Below are positions 7,101 to 8,265 of a stretch of DNA of 8,265 nt, piece after piece. How positions within the stretch are numbered: position 1 is the first letter of the stretch; each line of letters starts with the position of its first letter. This stretch comes from an uncultured Prevotella sp. (GTDB lineage: Bacteria > Bacteroidota > Bacteroidia > Bacteroidales > Bacteroidaceae), in contig CAAGGA010000050.1 in the NCBI GenBank assembly GCA_900769275.1, positions 1 through 8,265 on the forward strand, written 5' to 3'. The notes beneath the pieces were generated by a model. That model had not been told where the DNA came from, ran no database searches, and worked only from the letters and a program-made list of their open reading frames with translations. The translations under genes were made by a program, and so were the position numbers.

Positions 7101-8038
7101 GCATACTTGTTCTTTCCCTCCTTGATGACGAGATTGCTCCATCCTGTGGCTGCCTGATAACTGCCTATACTCTTCGCCGGAACATAAGCCACGGCTGACG
7201 GAGAAATGGCATTAAAGGCATTGTTGCCCACTGCAGGCGGCACTGACGCATAGCAGGTTATCTCTGACAGCTTCGTAGCATTGCAGAACGCATTGCTCTC
7301 TATCCTTTCCAAAGAGGATGGGAGGATTATCTGCTCCAGAGTGCCGTTGCCGTAATACGCACCGCTTGGCACGACTTTTAGGTTCGGACAGCGGCTGAAG
7401 TCTATCATCGTGCAGTTAGGATAGTCGTTGGCGACACTGATGTCATAGTTGTTCACGTTGCCCTGTACGATAATCTGACGCACATCGGATGATGAATATC
7501 CACTTATGGCATTGCTTATGGCACTGCGCAGACTGCCCTGTGAGAAGTCACCGATGATGGCTATACCTGTCTGTGCATCGAAAGTATTCGCCCCGGGATT
7601 GCCCGGAACAGCGGGGTCATACTCTGGCTTAGGGTCAGGTTCCGGGTCAATGTCATCGTCTTTGCCTGGGTCAGACTCCGGCGCATCGGGGTTTGCCGGA
7701 CTATTTGGCTCAAAGGTATAAACGGCGGTGAGCACGACATTCTTCTCCGGCATGGTGAACGTGAAACCTGCACTGCGTGAAATAGTATCGTTGTCCTGCA
7801 GCCAGCATACGAAGTGATAGTTGCTGTAACCACTGGTAGTGACACTGACAGCCTTGCCCGCTGCATATTTTCCGCTGCTGACATTCACGCTTCCTGCTCC
7901 GGCAGGCATTGTGCGGCACGTCAGCTTATATTGCTTCTCAGGCATCTGCGGATCGGGTGGGTTTGCCGGATCGTAGTTATTCTGGGCTTCAAGCACTGTG
8001 CTTGTCAAGACCAGAAGAAGGAGAAATAGCTTTTTCAT
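1196..8038 (-). CDS. Giant secreted multidomain surface protein (B-repeat, LRR, CARDB, Calx-beta, SpaA-like modules)
   Basis: A single intact frame of 2280 residues with no frameshift. Order of parts: signal peptide 1-18 (cut near LEA/QNN; no lipobox Cys), InlB B-repeat-like 36-110, Pro/Asp-rich linker 111-152, BspA-like LRR about 205-305, CARDB-like about 312-430, four Calx-beta-like repeats 442-851, CARDB-like 851-957, Ig-like domains about 960-1268, carboxypeptidase-regulatory/SpaA-like 1272-1362, paired beta domain to about 1475, helical Cys-containing segment about 1525-1815, conserved-looking beta module about 1905-2130, C-terminal tail 2234-2280. This pattern indicates an exported adhesin or scaffold displayed at or released from the cell surface; no substrate can be named. 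Several D-(S/T)-(hydrophobic/T) triplets (DTI 84, DSL 510, DTI 551, DST 777, DST 1225, DSL 1664, DTT 2223) fit the Bacteroidetes O-glycosylation sequon. The start is set by the signal peptide and the A-rich leader. The gene is bracketed by repeat elements A and B. Confidence 0.9.
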   Translation of the reverse strand: MKKLFLLLLVLTSTVLEAQNNYDPANPPDPQMPEKQYKLTCRTMPAGAGSVNVSSGKYAAGKAVSVTTSGYSNYHFVCWLQDNDTISRSAGFTFTMPEKNVVLTAVYTFEPNSPANPDAPESDPGKDDDIDPEPDPKPEYDPAVPGNPGANTFDAQTGIAIIGDFSQGSLRSAISNAISGYSSSDVRQIIVQGNVNNYDISVANDYPNCTMIDFSRCPNLKVVPSGAYYGNGTLEQIILPSSLERIESNAFCNATKLSEITCYASVPPAVGNNAFNAISPSAVAYVPAKSIGSYQAATGWSNLVIKEGKNKYAVDFTVTDITFSTTGLSPKGKVSLTWKVSNEGDSDSNGGWKEYIYLCDDNATSPVLYTLNYNGTLASQASVSRSATFSLPEMPGVHGNVTAKVVIMPTAGAGESVQAQVNNVGFSAGTAVMGKCLYVSSVSKSIKEGTSGIAVTVRRSGNCTAEETLSLTVKPEGLTNMPETVTIKGGDSNARFIVSVPDNSEVNGTDSLYFTASGSGYEAVTLPVAFEDNDTYPLTVTLDKTEYSEGDTIRAIVSVGKASETILPVTLNIEHTKRFRLPSSVAIKAGEKQTAVAIPVLNDNIPSNDEGIEIKASAEGYDVATAMFILKDDDVPAIDMTLLPATVTENAGSEALQAVITRRDVTGNKITLRLADDGNDAIFYNNIVVMDEGVTEVIVPIGVKDNVKVDGTREVSLTASIYISTCNCNATGTKQSMVTKTMTILDNDGPALTLTNEKTVIMEGDTEGAVFTLKRNDSTVEALPVKLTADAADIVLPAQVTIPPGNESTSFTLYAKKNGTQEGNRIVNVKAECEGYTMGAAYILVTDRTLPDMTVESITVNPVVVETNQKYKVTVKVRNIGAAEIPERSTVTLKAGEETLTLTIPEAIAIDGEKTLTAEFKAPAMAKVCEITATGNAGRAFQELQTVNNTASVSVEVLSPYTMTVTADRKAYNIGETVRLTGSISSKTQGISGIRIEPYVICHGERTALEAITGADGSFALDYTLPQGVGGDYALGVCLPDEGSTTSVSHFGVYGMTRANSSYYKLRMYKNEPYTLSVPIRNISSLEITNITVTAQDASGHYKVKTKAIKSIPGNEQGELQLEITSSAVSSSTSWERVMVSLESTEGAGISFPIYCYCASHEAVVEASTREITTTVSKSASRLYPVIITNRGLGETGKMTVDIPAGQTFLSLASSSAIPSLAAGDSTTVMLRFNPTGLDVNVTQCGTIGINCEKADGIAISYNVKVVSEEKGSLCVRVMDENTEYGNAKGEHPYVSGAKVTVKDYNNGVDLFSATTDEDGYAYFEDINEGAYRLYVTASKHDSYTQNVMVNPGEKTEHVAYISYQAISVSFTVEETTVEDKYEITSEFVYETQVPVPVVVMECPDQLDMQKVVDGGTLLYNIVLTNKGLINANNVCVTLPEEEGVDFIALTEYSGLTLAPGQTWTIPVQVTLAKGNAAGAKGSSSYYHADGLVGDGIDAGIEGIQKMMHCDGETYLGWEYPCSGNDKAEEIAKYVKYLLATCEARPADPEKKPQKTVKQVEPEDPVVYPERELEVRRWTVKSQVDLYSMYQYACKISCSLQCFPISKSQLKDAKAKDIIKCIWTNASRTYKAKSADNTNTTQENALKSLYDNYKVKYDLMMAIDSLQYALNGEVINAPLLAEDAETYLNVRESLSAVDENIIARHKSGTLYDATASQLYDENIVCMPQQMAEWYDFSLGTYIERQTNYFRQMDGMSATNDNVMDISLVSRLKTQLDSCDNVMKDMGYVEYEELFMAVEEDAKVLSEASANTCASVKFQINQEMVLTRQAFRGTMTIENSTNERLTDISTAITATDEAGVQATAREMQISLESIQGFADSGDGTWTLEPGAVGIATYLFIPTKYAAPEKAEVYSFGGSLYFNDGENEQARSLYPCSLTVKPSPELDLTYFMQRDLYGDNPLTEDVKEPIIPAEFTLLIHNKGAGEAQSVKVITHQPEIVDNEKGLAVDFAIVSSSLNGKDKAMVLADDIATDFGAIPAGGTSYATWDITSSLLGHLREYNVSYTHVTSFNNPDLSLLDKVTIHELIHSINARRAGKDYRAWVVNDEADTYDLPDRIYFSDGTDSYLHALPDAAEVEVISDTQCRVTINAVTKEWIYSKVDNPMDADYAISRITNVRTGEELDPENFWTSRYVMLDGKDPEERPLLHIVDFATSAGDMVYVIDFDTTKVTTGMKPLRLTATETPQGIYTITGVKVAANADRETISRLPRGIYIINRRKVYIP
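1199..1339 (-). other. C-terminal 'GIYTITGVKV...LPRGIYIIN' tail
   Basis: Residues 2234-2280 end with GIYTITGVKV, then about 14 residues, then LPRGIYIINRRKVYIP. This is the compact terminal pattern common in Prevotella/Bacteroides exported proteins (usually '...GIYIxNGKKVxxK'). It resembles a shortened type IX secretion C-terminal sorting domain. The usual NGKK is NRRK here. Whether it directs outer-membrane export or is only a structural cap cannot be told from sequence. Confidence 0.6.
1649..2326 (-). other. Conserved-looking C-terminal beta module with an HExxH-X18-E string
   Basis: Residues about 1905-2130. Strings that look like family-conserved blocks are YFMQRDLYGDNPLTED (1948-1963), HNKGAGEA (1978-1985), IVDNEKGL (1997-2004), THVTSFNNPDLSLLD (2063-2077) and HELIH (2082-2086), followed by LPDRIYFSDG (2111-2120). 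The alternating hydrophobic pattern and absence of long helices indicate an Ig-like beta fold. From memory, similar blocks occur in large surface proteins of other phyla, but I cannot give a family name. The HELIH string is discussed as a finding; an enzyme is not called. Confidence 0.5.
2594..3466 (-). other. Helical, Cys-containing segment between beta modules
   Basis: Residues about 1525-1815 break the otherwise all-beta pattern. They contain amphipathic stretches such as DKAEEIAKYVKYLLATCEA, a Lys/Pro/Glu-rich linker (about 1545-1572), then helices rich in Lys, Glu, Tyr and Met. Cysteines cluster at C1594, C1598 and C1602 (CKISCSLQC), with others at 1510, 1522, 1542, 1621, 1725, 1778 and 1812. 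In an exported protein these probably form disulphides. No known family is recognised. Confidence 0.5.
3614..4225 (-). other. Carboxypeptidase-regulatory/SpaA-like domain plus paired beta domain
   Basis: Residues 1272-1362 show the prealbumin-like pattern: GSLCVRVMDE at the start, YVSGAKVTV, then TTDEDGYAYFEDINEGAYRL (1315-1334) and a closing strand. This fold is common in surface proteins as a spacer or stabilising domain. Residues 1363-1475 continue with VEETTVEDKYEI, ETQVPVPVVV and a DUF11-like strand set, LLYNIVLTNKGLINANNV (1418-1435) then LAPGQTWTIPVQV (1458-1470). The order suggests the two are inherited as one unit. Confidence 0.6.
5486..6715 (-). other. Four tandem Calx-beta-like repeats
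   Basis: Four repeats of about 95-115 residues start near 442, 538, 637 and 751. Each opens with a 'sxxEGxt' strand (IKEGTSG, YSEGDT, VTENAGS, IMEGDTEG), then an Arg/Lys-rich strand such as VTVRRSGN or TLKRND. Each closes with an acidic turn plus Pro: EDNDTYP, KDDDVP, LDNDGP, and VTDRTLP for the last. The closing acidic residues sit where Calx-beta domains bind calcium. The fourth has lost most of the acidic turn. The repeats are diverged in sequence, so the array is old rather than recently duplicated. Confidence 0.7.
7124..7426 (-). other. Short BspA-like leucine-rich repeat (LRR_5 type)
   Basis: Residues about 205-305 contain the LRR_5 pattern: IDFSRCPNLKVVPSGAYYG, then LEQIILPSSLERIESNAF (234-251), CNATKLSEITCYASVPPAV (252-270), ending with AYVPAKSIGSYQAATGWSNL (284-303). 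The last block is the usual end of BspA-type arrays in Bacteroidetes. Only about three repeats are present. Such LRRs are often linked to host or matrix binding in oral and gut Bacteroidetes, but binding is not shown here. Confidence 0.75.
7583..7933 (-). other. InlB B-repeat-like domain followed by a Pro/Asp-rich linker
   Basis: Residues 36-110 fit the divergent InlB B-repeat pattern: AGAGSVNVSSGKYAAGKAV, a central HFVCWLQDND, and a closing FTFTMPEKNVVLTAVYTF. Residues 111-152 are low-complexity and acidic with many prolines (for example DPEPDPKPEYDP), a flexible spacer between the N-terminal domain and the LRR. Confidence 0.7.
7985..8038 (-). other. Sec signal peptide of the giant protein
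   Basis: Residues 1-18: MKK, a hydrophobic core LFLLLLVLTSTVL, then LEA followed by QNN. The A-x-A-like site after Ala18 suits signal peptidase I. There is no cysteine near the site, so it is not a lipoprotein. Confidence 0.85.
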
Positions 8039-8052
8039 CTTTTTTTCTTTTT
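8039..8052 (-). promoter_or_regulatory. A-rich translation leader of the giant gene
   Basis: On the minus strand the 14 bases just before the ATG are AAAAAGAAAAAAAG, with no Shine-Dalgarno sequence. An A-rich leader is typical for Bacteroidetes genes and supports the start at 8038. No TAnnTTTG -7 box was found between here and about 8130; the closest string is TTAGTCTTTC at about 8101-8110, and it lacks a matching -33 box. Confidence 0.5.
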
Positions 8053-8265
8053 GCGGTTATACGGTTTTTTCGGTTGTACGGTTGTGCGGTTGTGCGGAAG
8101 AAAGACTAACCTCCGCAAAAGCGAAGCGACCTTAAAACCGTAAAACCTTAAAAACCTTAAAACCGTAAAACCTTAAAACCGTAAAACCTTAAAACCGTAA
8201 AACCGTAAAACCGTAAAACCTTAAAACCGTAAAACCTTAAAACCGTAAAACCTTAAAACCGTAAA
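8053..8265. repeat. Palindromic 8-bp repeat array, element B (runs off the right edge)
   Basis: The left arm (8053-8097) has about six units of the GCGGTTAT, ACGGTTTT and GCGGTTGT type. The centre (8095-8115) begins CGGAAG and ends ACCTCCG. After a 9-bp insert, GCGAAGCGA (8121-8129), the right arm (8130-8265) is 17 units of CCTTAAAA and CCGTAAAA, mostly alternating, one with an extra A. The two arms are complementary in kind, and GCGGA (8094-8098) pairs with TCCGC (8112-8116) at the centre. Compared with element A, the centre is shorter and the outer arm much longer and more uniform. The array continues past the window. Confidence 0.9.

Noticed and set aside
7909..8109. Plus-strand open frame ending in 'FFRLYGCAVVRKKD'
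   Set aside because: It overlaps the signal peptide region of the giant gene and element B; the end is again translated repeat.
898..8265. Composite transposon or insertion sequence carrying the giant gene
   Set aside because: The mirror-image elements suggest the idea, but there is no transposase between them, no target-site duplication that can be recognised, and the right element is incomplete in the window. Kept only as a possibility in the findings.

Overview
The window looks like a Bacteroidales chromosome segment, probably Prevotella or a close relative. The reasons are a Bacteroidetes-type promoter (TTG / TAnnTTTG), A-rich leaders in place of Shine-Dalgarno sites, a PD-(D/E)XK 'Rpn' nuclease with a GRAE-repeat tail, and a giant secreted protein with BspA-like leucine-rich repeats. 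That protein ends in the short 'GIYTITGVKV...LPRGIYIIN..KV' tail common in Prevotella/Bacteroides exported proteins. Genus-level placement is inference from sequence style.

Layout, left to right. Positions 1-820 carry the 5' part of an Rpn-family nuclease gene on the minus strand, cut by the left window edge inside a 12-bp in-frame tandem repeat. Positions 821-1195 are intergenic: the Rpn promoter, a palindromic array of 8-9 bp repeats (element A) and a strong hairpin terminator. Positions 1196-8038 are one uninterrupted minus-strand gene for a 2280-residue secreted multidomain protein. Positions 8039-8265 are its leader plus a second array of the same repeat family (element B), which runs off the right edge.

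The giant protein has a signal peptide, an InlB B-repeat-like domain, a Pro/Asp-rich linker, a short BspA-like LRR, a CARDB-like domain, four Calx-beta-like repeats, another CARDB-like domain and several Ig-like domains. These are followed by a carboxypeptidase-regulatory/SpaA-like domain, a helical Cys-containing segment, a conserved-looking beta module with an HExxH-X18-E string, and the C-terminal tail. It is most simply a cell-surface or secreted adhesin-like or scaffold protein; no ligand or enzyme activity can be assigned.

The two genes share a strand, but a terminator and a separate promoter lie between them, so they are probably not one operon. The least expected feature is that the giant gene is bracketed by two copies of one palindromic 8-bp-repeat element in mirror-image orientation. 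Both copies have the same centre ends (CGGAAG...ACCTCCG) and both keep AAGG-type units only in the arm facing away from the gene.
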